From the NCBI GenBank assembly GCA_016648135.1, contig JADDOH010008069.1:88058-152057 (forward strand): 64,000 nt of DNA, written 5' to 3'. This stretch comes from Agrypnia vestita. Taxonomy: Eukaryota > Arthropoda > Insecta > Trichoptera > Phryganeidae. Each line of letters starts with the position of its first letter. Position 1 is the stretch's first letter. Under the pieces are notes generated by a model. It was not told the DNA's origin, did no database searches, and was given only the letters and a program-made list of their open reading frames with translations. Below, piece by piece: positions 1 through 10,129 of the stretch. A program made the translations under genes and the position numbers.

Positions 1-64
1 CTCGTAATCAAGACAGGAATATAGTCCTACGAGGTTATTAATGTTTTACAAATAACCCTGTATA
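1..64 (-). repeat. Foldback module A, truncated by window edge
   Basis: This is the inner part of one arm of the commonest repeat in the window. It reads as the reverse complement of the arm that starts TACAGGGTTATTTGG and contains ATTCCTGCCTTGATTATGAG. It ends at the typical element terminus AATAACCCTGTATA. The rest of the arm lies outside the window. Confidence 0.8.
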
Positions 65-170
65 AATTGAGATCTCTATGAGACTTCAACAATTTATCTT
101 TAATTAATTAATCATCCCTTTGGGGACAATATTCAGTAACTGTGTTCTCAGAACATACTTTATTGTTATT
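65..170 (-). repeat. Fragments of foldback modules B and C
   Basis: Directly after module A comes the outer end of module B (CTATGAGACTTCAACAA, compare 42055-42085). It is followed by a C-type stretch (ATTCAGTAACTGTGTTCTCA, compare 9905-9935 and 23535-23560). The order A, B, C resembles the arrangement around 23.4-24.0 kb. Confidence 0.6.
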
Positions 171-239
171 GTATTAAATTAAATATCGTATTAAAAATAT
201 TGTTAAAAATAGTTTAATAAAAATGTGATGTTAGTTAGT

Positions 240-680
240 TCTGATTTAGTGTGGCTGGAGCGGCCGCCTCATTCAAGACCGGCCGGACAAGTACAAAAAA
301 TGTTACAATCGATTGTACGCGTTTAGGCCGATGTACTCGTGTTGTAACGCCGCAAGTTGAGCGTTTCCCTACGAATTGAATAACGGATAGAAGTGAACAA
401 AGGTGAAACTAATGGTACAGTTATCGCGACGGGTTCACAGTCGCTTCACGGTCGGTGCCCACCGCGCGATAGCGGCGGTCAGGTGCGCTGGCGCACGGCG
501 ACTGGCGCGCCGGCTCGACCGAATTATGCACGCACAGCGGGCGCGTTCACGAGCCGCTCCGCGCGCGTCCGCCGCCCGAGCGCGATTCACCGCGTTCACA
601 ATAATCGGATTTATTATCGGGTGAAACGTTTTTGTGCGGTGGCGATGGACGTCGGTGGCGCTGTGAATGCAATTATCGTC
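240..680. other. CpG-rich island, possible promoter or 5' exon
   Basis: About 440 bases are GC-rich and dense in CpG (runs such as GCGCGATAGCGG and CGCGCGCGTCCGCC) inside very AT-rich flanks. Overlapping reading frames of 117 and 73 codons exist on the plus strand (from 393 and 403), but neither resembles a known protein, and open frames of this size are expected by chance in GC-rich DNA. A promoter, 5' UTR or non-coding first exon is plausible, but nothing in the sequence proves it. Confidence 0.35.
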
Positions 681-887
681 AATAGATTTTCGACAATGGC
701 GCTAATATTAATGAATGGAACCCTGCAATTGACTATGTATTTTTAATAATAGTTTGTCCCCTTATTATCAGGTTAATAACAGTATCGTTATTTAAGTAAC
801 AGTTTCTATAATAAATATAAAAATATCTTTAGGAATCTCCCTCTAACAATCAGCGAAACAACAAATCCCAATTAATTTTTATGTGGA

Positions 888-1382
888 ACTAGTTGTGCCC
901 GCGCGGCTTCGCACGCGCAGATTTTTAGTACTGTTTGGATCGTCATAGAACTTTCGCGAACCTTCTAGAACATTTTCCTTCCAGAACTTTCAAGAAATTT
1001 ATCGAATGTACAGGAAACATCTTGACACACTGACACATTCCGCCACTCAGTTTAGAACCTTATAGAACTTTCGGAAATTTTCTAGAACCTTCTCCTTCCA
1101 GAACTTTCTATAGCAGGTTTTTCCGGAACCTTCTAGATTCACTGACACAGTCGGCGTTGAATGAGCCTATTTTGAAACAGTCTGAAGCATTTGCGGCCTT
1201 CCCATAACAAAACAATGCGCTAGAAAGCACATTTTCGTCACCCACCCCCACCAAACTCGCATATTTTCTATGTGACGCCAAGGGCTATCCACCACCATAA
1301 CCACCGGTGGGTAGTTGTGGCTGGTTGTGGAGAAAACTTTGCGCATAGGGAAACACGGGTTTCTTTATATATATATATATAT
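888..1382 (+). repeat. Dispersed repeat ending in a (TA)n tract
   Basis: The left end (GTGCCCGCGCGGCTTCGCAC) is a sequence type seen at the start of a very common arthropod interspersed repeat. The right end is a TTTCTTTATATATATATA microsatellite, as is usual for that family. The interior holds repeated blocks built on AGAACTTTC and CCTTCTAGAA. No reading frame is present. The class of the element is uncertain. Confidence 0.5.
946..1136. promoter_or_regulatory. Array of heat-shock-element-like pentamers
   Basis: Alternating GAA and TTC triplets spaced by two bases match the heat-shock factor site nGAAnnTTCnnGAAn. Five consecutive units lie at 948-970, four at 979-996, three at 1080-1092, three at 1096-1108 and four at 1121-1133 with the last one TTC. 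Unit phasing is exact within each run. They lie inside the dispersed repeat at 888-1382, so they may act only as part of that element. No transcription start can be identified. Confidence 0.4.
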
Positions 1383-1539
1383 AGATTTAAAAAAACCATC
1401 TGTATCATACATCTACTCTACACATATAACATGATTATGAGTTTATTGTGAATGTCTGTACCTTCCGCACCAAAATTATCCATAACAACATTTTACATAA
1501 TTTCACAGCTATATTACTGTACATATGTCTTTTTATTGA

Positions 1540-1640
1540 ATCAATTCAATTTAATTCTGCATTCAGAATATTTTGAATGTGTTCAAATTTTTCCAGAAGA
1601 CACTGGATTTTATCCTCGGGGTAATCCTCAGATTAATGAT
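1540..1640 (-). repeat. Foldback module C
   Basis: The sequence ATTCAGAATATTTTGAATGT through AAGACACTGGATTTTATCC is the reverse complement of the C module at 9895-9975 and 23525-23590. It sits 30 bases upstream of a complete module B hairpin. Confidence 0.6.
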
Positions 1641-1664
1641 GTTATTCATTATTCACGATATATT

Positions 1665-2052
1665 ATAGATATCTCATAGAGACGAAGCTATTTTTATATG
1701 GGAAAGTAGAAATGGAAGTCTTTTTGGGTGTTTATAGGGCTTATAGATAGTACGATTGGCTTAGGTGATCAATTTACACAATATAACGTTCACCATTTCC
1801 ATCCACGATAGACCACTACATCTATCAAATTTTTGGAAGTGTACAGGTTTATGATTAACATGCATACCTTGTTTCGTATGTGAGTTGATGCAATTTGATA
1901 GATGTGGTAGTCTATCGTGGGTGTAATTTGTGAACGTTATATTGTGTAAAGTGATCACTTAAGCTAACCGTATGATAGTTCGTAAGCCCTTTAATCGCCC
2001 AAAAAGATTTCCATTCACCTGCTTTCCCATATAAAAAATAGTCTCTATGGTA
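1665..2052. repeat. Foldback module B, complete hairpin of about 385 bp
   Basis: Two long arms are inverted around a short centre near 1855-1875. The left arm begins ATAGAGACGAAGCTATTTTT and the right arm ends AAAAATAGTCTCTATGG. Shared inner motifs include CACAATATAACGTTCAC against GTGAACGTTATATTGTG, and GATAGACCACTACATCTATC against GATAGATGTGGTAGTCTATC. There is no protein-coding capacity; a reading frame on the minus strand at 1761-1958 is a by-product of the palindrome. Confidence 0.8.
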
Positions 2053-2369
2053 CAGATGTGTCTAAACTAGATATAGATATATCTTGATAAATTTGCCATT
2101 ATTTAGATTACATGCTTATTTATACTTTAAAACTTTAAAATTATATATTCTAGCACCTTATTTCGCATTAATATATACCCACTATACTCCTTGTATGTAC
2201 ACGAGTCTTTGACTCTTATACAGAAGTAAGAAAAATATTTTTTCTTTAGTTTGAATGTTTCTTAATGTATTATTATATGTAAAAAACAATAAAAAATAAT
2301 AAATACTATCAAAATTGACGATGTTTACAATGTTATGTAGTAGCGGTAAATACATGATTGTTATGCTTT

Positions 2370-2525
2370 CTTGCTATTCTCAGAACAGGAGGAAACACTT
2401 GCTGAGAAAATCCATTATGTTTATTCTTACACTGACATCAATATTCTTACTATTTTCACACTGAGCTAAACGCTTGTCTTAGAAATAGGACGAACTTGTT
2501 AGACTTCTGAATTCTGGCTCGAATT
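2370..2525 (-). repeat. SINE copy, tRNA head decayed
   Basis: The segment around 2436-2500 (CATCAATATTCTTACTATTT, then AAACGCTTGTCTTAGAAATA) is the same body sequence as in the clearer SINEs at 12360-12545 and 52470-52640. The tRNA-like head on the minus strand survives only as a degenerate B box near 2515 (AATTCGAGCC). Confidence 0.5.
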
Positions 2526-2529
2526 TAAA

Positions 2530-2935
2530 TGAGAAAGACTCCCCCAAAGTTTTTGCTAATCGTAGCCAACCCTGTATAGAGAGCGCTCTTTCTCAAATCT
2601 TCTCGTATGCATTCAAGTAATCGACTGGCTTTCAGATTTTTCTAAAACATTCTAAAATCATTCATATTCTTCACTTCGACCGAGTGCAGTTTCCATCGAT
2701 TTTAGAAACTCGTGACAATATTTCATATACCAATGTACTGGTATATTTTTCTACCAACCTTTTTAAAAAATAAAAATTATTTCTTGTAATATACTTGAAC
2801 ATAGTAACAAATTAATGGACATAGACTCCCCCAAAGTTTTTGCTATTACGTTACGTTATGCTACTAAGTTACGAGACCTGTATAGAGAACACTCTCTCAA
2901 AATTTTATCGTGTGCATTCGTGTTTGTTGTACTGT
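2530..2935. repeat. Two direct copies of an unclassified repeat
   Basis: The block that starts GACTCCCCCAAAGTTTTTGC and continues to CCTGTATAGAGA...CTC...GTGCATTC occurs at about 2537-2615 and again at about 2824-2920. The copies have diverged by small indels. No coding content is visible. Confidence 0.6.
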
Positions 2936-3004
2936 CATTAAAAAAAACATATTAAATAGGTACCTACCTATTAAACGTCAAACCTGGATCAGATAAATAA
3001 AGAA

Positions 3005-3345
3005 CGAAAGTACACTGAATGCTGCGGAAATACGGTTGTTTAGGCGTAGGTATGTGCCAAAACTCTATAAACGAATGAAGAACAAACAAATTAGCGAATG
3101 CAGGGCTATTTTTAGCATAGTCGATATAATAAACGAAAATTCGCTGAGACGGTCTGACAAAGTTTGGTCATGTGGAACGTACGAGAGAGGAGAGGATGGT
3201 AAATAAAAATATATGAAGCGGGTGCTGAAGCCAACAAGAATAGAGGGCGTCCGCGAAATCCTTGCATGATCGGATAAATCAAATATTGGAGGACGGCGTT
3301 GTTAAAATCTTCAAGCGCGAGAAGATATGTGGAGTGTAAAAGCAA
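3005..3345 (+). mobile_element. Non-LTR retrotransposon, C-terminal RT remnant
   Basis: Conceptual translation in shifting frames gives NAAEIRLFRR near 3018 and NRGRPRNPCMIG near 3238, separated by a GHVER-like stretch. These match the conserved region after the reverse transcriptase thumb of RTE/jockey-like elements (EMR-LRR, FGHV-R, GRPR-SW-DRI). Frameshifts and stops show that it is dead. It runs straight into the terminal inverted repeat that begins near 3327. Confidence 0.65.
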
Positions 3346-4132
3346 AGGCAGCAATATCCAAAAAAAATGAATGCAGTCGTCGAGAATTTCTAATTTAGAA
3401 TATATTCGAGATTGAATTCGAGATTTTATAGGAAATATGGAGTGTAAATTTATAGGAAGTACGATTTTAGAAACATCTCATCTCATCTCATCTACTTCCC
3501 CTTGTACTATTCGGGTCGGGGACCCGCTGCATCGACAAGGCGCCTCCATTCGTACATGTCTTGCGCTGATTATGCGGCCTCGGTCTATTGTAGTCCCATC
3601 CATTCCTCACACAGTTTCTGGAGTTGCCTCGCCCAACTGTGTCTGGGGCTGCCCACTGGACGTCTATCCTCAGGAATCGCACTCAGTATTTTCCTAGGAA
3701 TTCGATCATCACACATTCTTAGTACTTGCCCAAGCCATCAAGGTTGCGATTTTTTTTTTTGAAGGGTAGCAGTGGTTCAATGTTTAGATCGTCTCGGATC
3801 GTCAAGTTTCTTATTCAATCCCATTTCGTAACCTCTGCCACTCCTCTCAAGTACTTCATTTCGGCAGCTTGGTCTCTAGAGCACTCGTTTAGCACCCATA
3901 TCTGGTGACCGTTTTGAACACTGCCATCTTTGTGTCAATACTAAGCTCGGCTTTCCTTATCACTGAGCAGTAGAGAGGACGCAACACACCACTTGCCGTA
4001 CCTATTCTTTCATCAGTTTTTCCGTCTTACCCTCCATCGCTAGAAAATTCGGTATATTCTTAATTAGTAATACAAAACACATTTACAATTTTTTGGATAT
4101 TGCTTCCTTTGCTTTTATAGCCCTCGTATGTG
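3327..4132. mobile_element. TIR element E, interrupted by a retrotransposon
   Basis: The left terminus (GTGTAAAAGCAAAGGCAGCA, then ATATCCAAAAAAA) and the right terminus near 4088-4130 (TTTTTTGGATATTGCTTCCT, then TTGCTTTTATAGCC) are inverted copies of each other. An intact-sized relative lies at 30983-31233. The interior is broken by a minus-strand non-LTR insertion at 3476-4045. Confidence 0.65.
3476..4050 (-). mobile_element. Non-LTR retrotransposon 3' end with (GATGA)n tail
   Basis: On the minus strand the translation runs from MKERIGTASGVLRPLYC-like sequence near 4015 through KAELSIDTKMAVFK near 3930, GQVLRMCDDRIPRKILSA near 3700 and EDRRPVGSPRHSW near 3655, to the end VDAAGPRPE near 3510. 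This is the typical tail of an endonuclease/RT protein. The 3' end is a GATGA microsatellite (3476-3496 on this strand). Internal stops, one frameshift and a (T)n run at 3746-3760 mark it as a pseudogene. It lies inside element E. Confidence 0.8.
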
Positions 4133-4172
4133 AAAATGGTCCAGGCAAAAATGTATTTTAGGAAAAAACATC

Positions 4173-4246
4173 ACTGACTCCTTTGTCATCATGCCGTTTT
4201 GCCTTCATAGGACTTGGCAAAACGGCACGATGACAAAGTAGTCAGT
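4173..4246. repeat. Imperfect hairpin, 31-bp arms
   Basis: The arms 4173-4203 and 4216-4246 match at 29 of 31 positions and are separated by 12 bases. The arms carry CTTTGTCATCATGCCGTTTT. This may be a small MITE or the tip of one. Confidence 0.7.
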
Positions 4247-4689
4247 TGTACACGGTCTATCAATATTGATAGAATGGGGCAGTTGTGACTTTGTTACTTC
4301 TTTGGAAGATCTTCGTGAACAGCTCCTAACCGTTCTAACCAAAAAACACATGTGCGAATATCCCGAAAATAACAACAAATTTAATTACTAGATTATTATG
4401 ATTTGCATGTTGTTTATATGAATAATTCTGAGTACGAAACTGTAAATAGTATTTGTATTGGATCAATATTGGATAAACAGGCTATTAAAGATACAGAGAG
4501 AGAAAATTCTAGAATATTTTTGATACATAAACAATATCTTGACTGCTGTAATTAACTATTCGTAACACCGTTGAATATATTTGAGAAAACATTTCTCATA
4601 ATAGTAAAAAGAAAATGTTTTGTATAAAACTACTAATTATTGAATTATCAAAATGTTTTATACAAAGTGTTTTGTTTTAATTAATGTAA

Positions 4690-5255
4690 GAAATGTAACC
4701 ACAAAGTCATTTTGCAGTTATTAAAGAAATTCTCATATTATCCATAAGACGAAATATCCGTTAGTACATCAATAATTAACTAACGGATATTTGGAAATAT
4801 TACCAATGCTCGTTTTATAATTTTTTAAAACTTTTTAACTGTATCGCAATATTTTATTGCTATCTAAGGTTTTAGGGCTGTCAGAGATGAAACAAAACCC
4901 AAAATTTCTATCTTATTTTATTCGACATTCATTTCGTTCATTCGACAAATTCTAATAGAATAATTGCTCGACTTAACTATCTGAATATATTTTTCTTTCT
5001 TTCTGAATAAATTAAATTTCACTCAAACAACATGGAGACAAATTAATAATTGACGTAATCTTAAAAAATAATATGTCAAACTGTCATACCATTTAACTAA
5101 CGGAAGTTTAACTGGTGGTTCGACAGTCGGTATAGCCCCTCGGTAAAATTTCACTAAAATTTCACTAATAAACCTTTAGGTATAAGATGAAAAAAATTAT
5201 GTTTGTATCAAATTTCCGTTATTTGAGCTGAAATTTAACTAACGGATGTTTATAA
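4690..5255. repeat. Cluster of AACTAACGGATRTTT motifs
   Basis: A perfect 14-bp inverted pair lies at 4752-4765 and 4779-4792 (AAATATCCGTTAGT). The same word recurs near 5095-5112 and 5237-5250, so four or more copies fall within about 550 bases. This may be a decayed inverted-repeat element; there is no coding sequence. Confidence 0.45.
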
Positions 5256-5259
5256 TACT

Positions 5260-6840
5260 GGCCTTTAGTGATTAAGAGGACAGATGTCCAATTTTCGAAT
5301 TAGACATCTATTTTTTTTGTGCATCTATATTTTAAAATTATGCTGAGAATATTCAAAGATTATCTTTGCATTTCATAAAAAATATTCATGAGGAAAACAT
5401 AATCATGGATGAAATTCTGTAATTAAGATTGAGTCACGTTATTTAAGTTTTTCCTCAACATTTGCAAGAAACCCCCGTTCTCTATCTAAAACTAATTTAT
5501 TTAATAGTCTATACTATAATATATAGTAGTAATAGTATATACGAGTCCATGATATATACTGTAATACAGTCACATTTTTATTTCGTTTAGTTTCTACACA
5601 AGAATAAAAAACAAACAGAAGCTTGGTAAATTTATTTGCTTAAAATAAATCAATTCAATTTTCAACCTTATATCTGTTTTTCTAATCTCACGTATTTTTA
5701 AGGCAGGAAGTGTGTCTAGATATAAGATTTCCATGTGTAAAAAATATTATGATAATACGAAATTCCGAGTAATGCTTGAGAATAATTTCAATTTGCGCTG
5801 TTTACAAAATCTAAACATATTCTAGAATATCTTTGAATGAAACCCAATGACCTTCGGAATGAATGAGCATTTCCAGAAATTATAATAAAATGAAAAAGAA
5901 AAACAATTAATTCACACTATACAGAAAATCATAACTCAAAATAAATTTATACTAAAATGACATATTTTTAAACCTATATATTATATTTGAACTCAGATTG
6001 ACCCCAAAACAAATACACGTCTGACCACTGCAGAATGCTGTGTGCTGATCATTCCAAACTTGACTTGTTTGTCCGGTTAATGTCCGGAAATCCGGCTAAA
6101 TGTGTCCGGTTATTATTATGCAGTGCATAAAATACTTAAGTCAGTTAGTTGTGTACAAACATATCGTGTCATTAGGCTTTATTCGGTGCTCAGGAATTTG
6201 TTCATTTTTAATGAAACCAACATGGTCTTCCGTCAGCCGCAATGCGATCAGATCAATGTTTTGATAGTGTTTTACTGTGGGATTATGGATGAATTATTAT
6301 GGCGAATATTTTGTATCTTCAATGATAGAACATTTGATTAAACTTACTAAGGTATTACGAATGCTTTAATTTAATAGATCTCATTTTCCTGGCAAAATTC
6401 ATTTAATGAGAATAAGCCATATTGTATATAATGTAACTATACAATAACTATCTATCCTATGATTTGATTATTTTTTAGGTACATGATAAGTATTAAACAT
6501 ACCTTCGAGATATTTTGTTGATAGATATGCTTTCCCAGTTAAGCTATCTTTAAAAGTCTATATTGTAATTTCGGTAACAATATTTCACCCAATTTAATGA
6601 TATTATTCTCATTCAAATATCTGCAAGGTATTAATAATTTTATTTGATTTTATTAAAAGAATTTGATAGTTAAACGTTTTAGAAATGTTGAAAAAAAGGT
6701 CACTATCTCTTACTTACGTATACGCAAAATACATCTCTAACACCACATCTCAAGGCATCGATCCGCCGTAGTCCAAAAAAGTATGAGTAAGAAAAGTAAG
6801 TCAACTTATTTATTGATTTGGCATTAACTTTATGGAATGA
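5260..6840. other. AT-rich unassigned DNA
   Basis: I see no gene or recognisable element. The only notable part is 6070-6115, where GTCCGG occurs three times within 40 bases next to ATCCGGC. The reading frame from 6102 (79 codons) does not resemble a known protein. Confidence 0.5.
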
Positions 6841-6844
6841 TTTT

Positions 6845-7079
6845 ATTGATTTAAATATAAATAAAACACTTGTATAATACCACTTTTGATTTTAATTTGA
6901 TTGATTTTCACTACTAATTTCGAGAACTATAGATGTTCTCATCTACAGGTGTGAATATAAATACATATGTTTATATTCTCATCTATAGATGAGAACTTTT
7001 GTAGTTCTCGAAACTAGTAGTGTATAACTTTAAATCAAACGTAGTTTTATACAAGTGTTTTATTTATATATAAATCAAT
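6845..7079. mobile_element. 235-bp palindromic MITE
   Basis: The arms of about 100 bp are inverted around a centre near 6965. The outer ends are ATTGATTTAAATATAAATAA and its near complement ending TATATAAATCAAT. The middle arms carry CACTACTAATTTCGAGAACT against AGTTCTCGAAACTAGTAGTG, and the inner parts carry GTTCTCATCTA against TAGATGAGAAC. There is no coding capacity. No second copy is visible in the window. Confidence 0.8.
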
Positions 7080-7814
7080 GTTTGTTATCATTTACTTTAC
7101 AATACAATTACTTAAAATGTTAAATTTTTGTATTGTGTTTTAATAGTTACACATTATATTAAAAAGCAAAATAACATTTATATATTTACAATGAACCTTT
7201 AGTTAGAAATTTATTGAAAGATTTTGAATAACTCTATCCACTAATTATAGAAGATAATCAAAATGTTGATTCACGACAAGCTTTATTACCTTGTCCTTAT
7301 ACTTATCAACACACATAATCCCAATAAAACAAAAAATATGAAAAAATTCAATTCAATTGGATAACAAAACCGCATTAGTAGGTATTGTGGTTTGTCTTCC
7401 GCTTGAATTACCTAAGGTATTTAATGGAGAATGTTCCATTGATGACGTTATATCCGTTACGATAAGTCTACAATATTACCCGCGTTAGTTTTCTTGTTGG
7501 CAATATTGTGCGGAATACTTGAACTCTCATTAAAAGATGTTATAATGTAGTAAAATTAACCTATGGAATAGGCACATCAAAAAAATATTTGTTTGTTAAC
7601 AAATTTCGCAGTGTTTCAATATTTATTTATTTATGCCAAACAATTCACTTATGCATTTCAGTAAGCACAAAACGCACAAAAATGAAATGATAAGAGACAG
7701 TGATCAGTGATAACTTAACCAGATAATACAGGCTTGGTAACTCGATTAGTAAAAAGTGCATATTGCAAAATAAAGCAAATTGATAAGTAAGAAAACATAA
7801 AATCTTGATCTCTT

Positions 7815-7905
7815 TTTGGTAGGAAACTTAGTGCATAACCTTCGGTTAGATTAACATGCGTTTGGTAGAAAACTTAACGCATGTTAGCCTTTGATTAGAT
7901 TAACA
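7815..7905 (+). repeat. Two tandem copies of a 45-bp unit
   Basis: The unit TTTGGTAGGAAACTTAGTGC ... GGTTAGATTAACA is followed at once by a diverged copy, TTTGGTAGAAAACTTAACGC ... GATTAGATTAACA. The second copy abuts the retrotransposon fragment that starts near 7911. Confidence 0.65.
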
Positions 7906-7910
7906 GAGTT

Positions 7911-8039
7911 CTGAAGTGGAGACCTTGCGAGAATAAAAGAGACGTTGGAAGACCACAAAAGAGATGGGCCGAAGATATAGCCGATGTGGGGGAAAGAGAT
8001 GGCTGCAAGAAGCAAATAACAGAGAAGGATCTGAAATAG
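7911..8039 (+). mobile_element. Non-LTR retrotransposon RT C-terminal fragment
   Basis: A 42-codon open stretch reads LKWRPCENKRDVGRPQKRWA, then EDIADVGERDG, and ends at a stop at 8037-8039. The order LxWRP, GRPxxRW, DDI/EDI is the conserved tail found in many insect endonuclease/RT polyproteins. It lacks everything upstream, so it is a 5'-truncated copy. Downstream A-rich sequence to about 8110 may be its 3' UTR. Confidence 0.75.
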
Positions 8040-8309
8040 ACCTTTATTCAACAGTGTAGAGATGAAGACTGAAGAAAAAGAAAAGACAAATGACATGGAA
8101 TTCTGTGACGATGTTCCGCACCATATATACGAAGAAGGTGAAAACATGTAGCCAGAGCAGATGACTCCCTAACATGCACTGAGCCGTCAAATACAAATAG
8201 GATCAGGAACGAGGGAAAGACCGAAACGTAGGTGGGAGGGTAACATTAAGACGTGACTTTCTCGAAGAACTTTTCTTTTGTAAACATAATAATTATAAAT
8301 CAAGATATA

Positions 8310-8420
8310 CTGTAAATGTATCATAGAGACGAAGCTATTTATATGAGAAAGTAGGTATGGAAGTTTTTTTGGGTAGGACTTACAACCTATTGTACGGCTG
8401 GCGTAAGTGATTACTTTGTA
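8310..8420 (+). repeat. Foldback module B, partial arm
   Basis: CATAGAGACGAAGCTATTTA, then AAAGTAGGTATGGAAGT and GGCGTAAGTGATTACTTTG, follow the left arm of the hairpin at 1665-2052. The second half is missing. Confidence 0.7.
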
Positions 8421-8489
8421 GTACAGCCATGTGTGTTATAGCACCCTAGGTAAAAATGTGTAAATAATAATTATTATTCTTTCTATGTG

Positions 8490-8840
8490 TTATTTACCAG
8501 GTCAACTAAACAAGTTCTTAAGAAGAGGGGAATTGGTAACAGCGGAAGGAAGTCTCCCTCCTATGGACATTCATTGGTTCAAACAAAAATCCGACAGTCT
8601 AACATACATCTATCCCGCAGTTAAATTATTTATTCTTGCATAATTATATTAAAGGAGTGTGTTTTACAATAGATATTTTTTAGGTTTCAAACCGAGTCTC
8701 TTTAGTAAAAACATGTTATTGTAATAAAGCGCGACTTATTAACAAATTCATTTTACTTTTTAAGAGAATGTAGCACGACCTTTTCATAATTGTTTCAAAA
8801 TTTACAAGCTAGTAGTATTTTGACATGGTGTAAATTTTGG
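8490..8840 (+). repeat. Dispersed repeat F, copy 1
   Basis: The block from GTCAACTAAACAAGTTCTTA through GTAACAGCGGAAGGAAGT to TATTTATTCTTGCATAATT and AACCGAGTCTC...AAGCGCGACTTA occurs again at 18360-18650 and, reversed, at 33660-33895. It shows SINE-like behaviour (fixed order, no reading frame). The promoter head could not be identified with certainty. Confidence 0.65.
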
Positions 8841-8929
8841 AGCGGGAATTTATGTTACATTATTATTATGTTATTAATTTATGTTACATTTTAGTTCATG
8901 TCTATTTTTTTTGTTGGTGGGCTGTGATC

Positions 8930-9500
8930 CTGACGAATTTAGAGTAGTTGTGTAAACCGGTCTACGTCAAAATAACCATTATCATCATCTTTATCTTCAT
9001 CCCTTTGTCCGAGTAGGGTTGAGGGCCCAAAGACTCAATAAAGTATTGCCATGTTCCCCTGCTTCTGAATGAGTCAACCAGTATAGACCCATTCTGTTTC
9101 CATACACATTTTTTGTTGCTTCTTCTAGCTTGAACTGTGGCGACCCACCGGCCGACCCATACATTGTTATGATTAAAGAAAGTATTTTGACAATAGATAG
9201 CGCTTTAATACTATGACTCAGGACATAAGTGATCTCATACTGGATTCAATGCCGCATGTCCACAAGCAAGTGACGAGCATTGTAAAGCATGGATGCCTGT
9301 AAATTTAATTATTCATTTCGTATAACCAATGATTACTTACTTTGCGAGTGCCTAGTTTACCTAGAACTGATTGTTCTATGTATGTATGTAAACAAAAAAT
9401 ACTATAAATTAATAATTTTGTGTAGACTCTTGGCTGGGAGGAAAGGACTGACGGAAGCCGTGGCTCGATATGAGCTATAGAACCATTGAAAAATAAGAAA
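8930..9500. other. Possible retroelement 3' end, otherwise unassigned
   Basis: The stretch 8985-9165 is less AT-rich. On the minus strand it contains GAAGCAGGGGAACATGGCAA ... TTGGGCCCTCAACCCTACTC, a sequence style typical of non-LTR 3' ends, with a TCATCATCTTTATCTTCATC-like tail. Its assignment is weak. From 9170 to 9500 I recognise nothing; the short frame at 9289-9480 has no known resemblance. Confidence 0.3.
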
Positions 9501-9509
9501 AAAACTAAT

Positions 9510-9975
9510 CAAGATATATTATAGATGTCTCATATAGACGAAATTATATTTTTTTATGGGAAAGTAGTTATGAAAGTCTTTGGGTGTTCATAGGGCTTAG
9601 GACCTGGCTGGGTGATTATTTTACACAATGCAACGTTCACCATTTCTACCCATGATAAAATATCTCATCTATCAAATTTTTGGAAGTTGTATGTATATTT
9701 AAGTTTTACAACCCTTTTCTTATGCACGTTGCAATTATCATTAGCGTGACCGGCATGCAATTTTTTTCATTCCCCCTAATTAAACACAGATGTCGCTAAT
9801 GAGAGATGTATTTTTGATGGGAATTTTTTAAAACAATATCGGAAATATGTGAAATAAGATTCTTCCGAATTATTATTACACTAGAAATATCATTTCAATT
9901 TTGTCCCTGGGACAAAATCCAGTACTGTGTTATCAAAAAATTCGATAAACTCAAAATATTCTGAATTCTGACAAT
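9510..9975 (+). repeat. Foldback composite: modules B, D and C
   Basis: Module B starts with AGATGTCTCATATAGACGAA and includes CAATGCAACGTTCACCATTT. It is followed by a spacer (TTACAACCCTTTTCTTATGC), by module D in reverse (AGATTCTTCCGAATTATTAT near 9850) and by module C (GGGACAAAATCCAGTACTGT near 9905, then AAACTCAAAATATTCTGAAT). The same order occurs at 53960-54480, which argues for one composite element of about 450-520 bp. Confidence 0.7.
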
Positions 9976-10129
9976 ATTTTCAAGATTTTTAAAGGTTTAT
10001 AAGGAATTAATTAAATGTTCCTTATACTTGACAATATTTTCAAGATTTTTTGAGCTTTTGATTTTGATATTTGGCAGACACGTTAAGGGGTTTCACCAAC
10101 TTAACACTAAAAAAAACGTTTTATTTGTC

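Noticed and set aside
393..746. 117-codon reading frame in the CpG-rich island
   Set aside because: No known domain, overlapping frames of similar size on the same strand, and composition alone predicts such open frames.
3437..3762. Plus-strand frames of 86 codons
   Set aside because: They are antisense to the minus-strand retrotransposon tail at 3476-4050.
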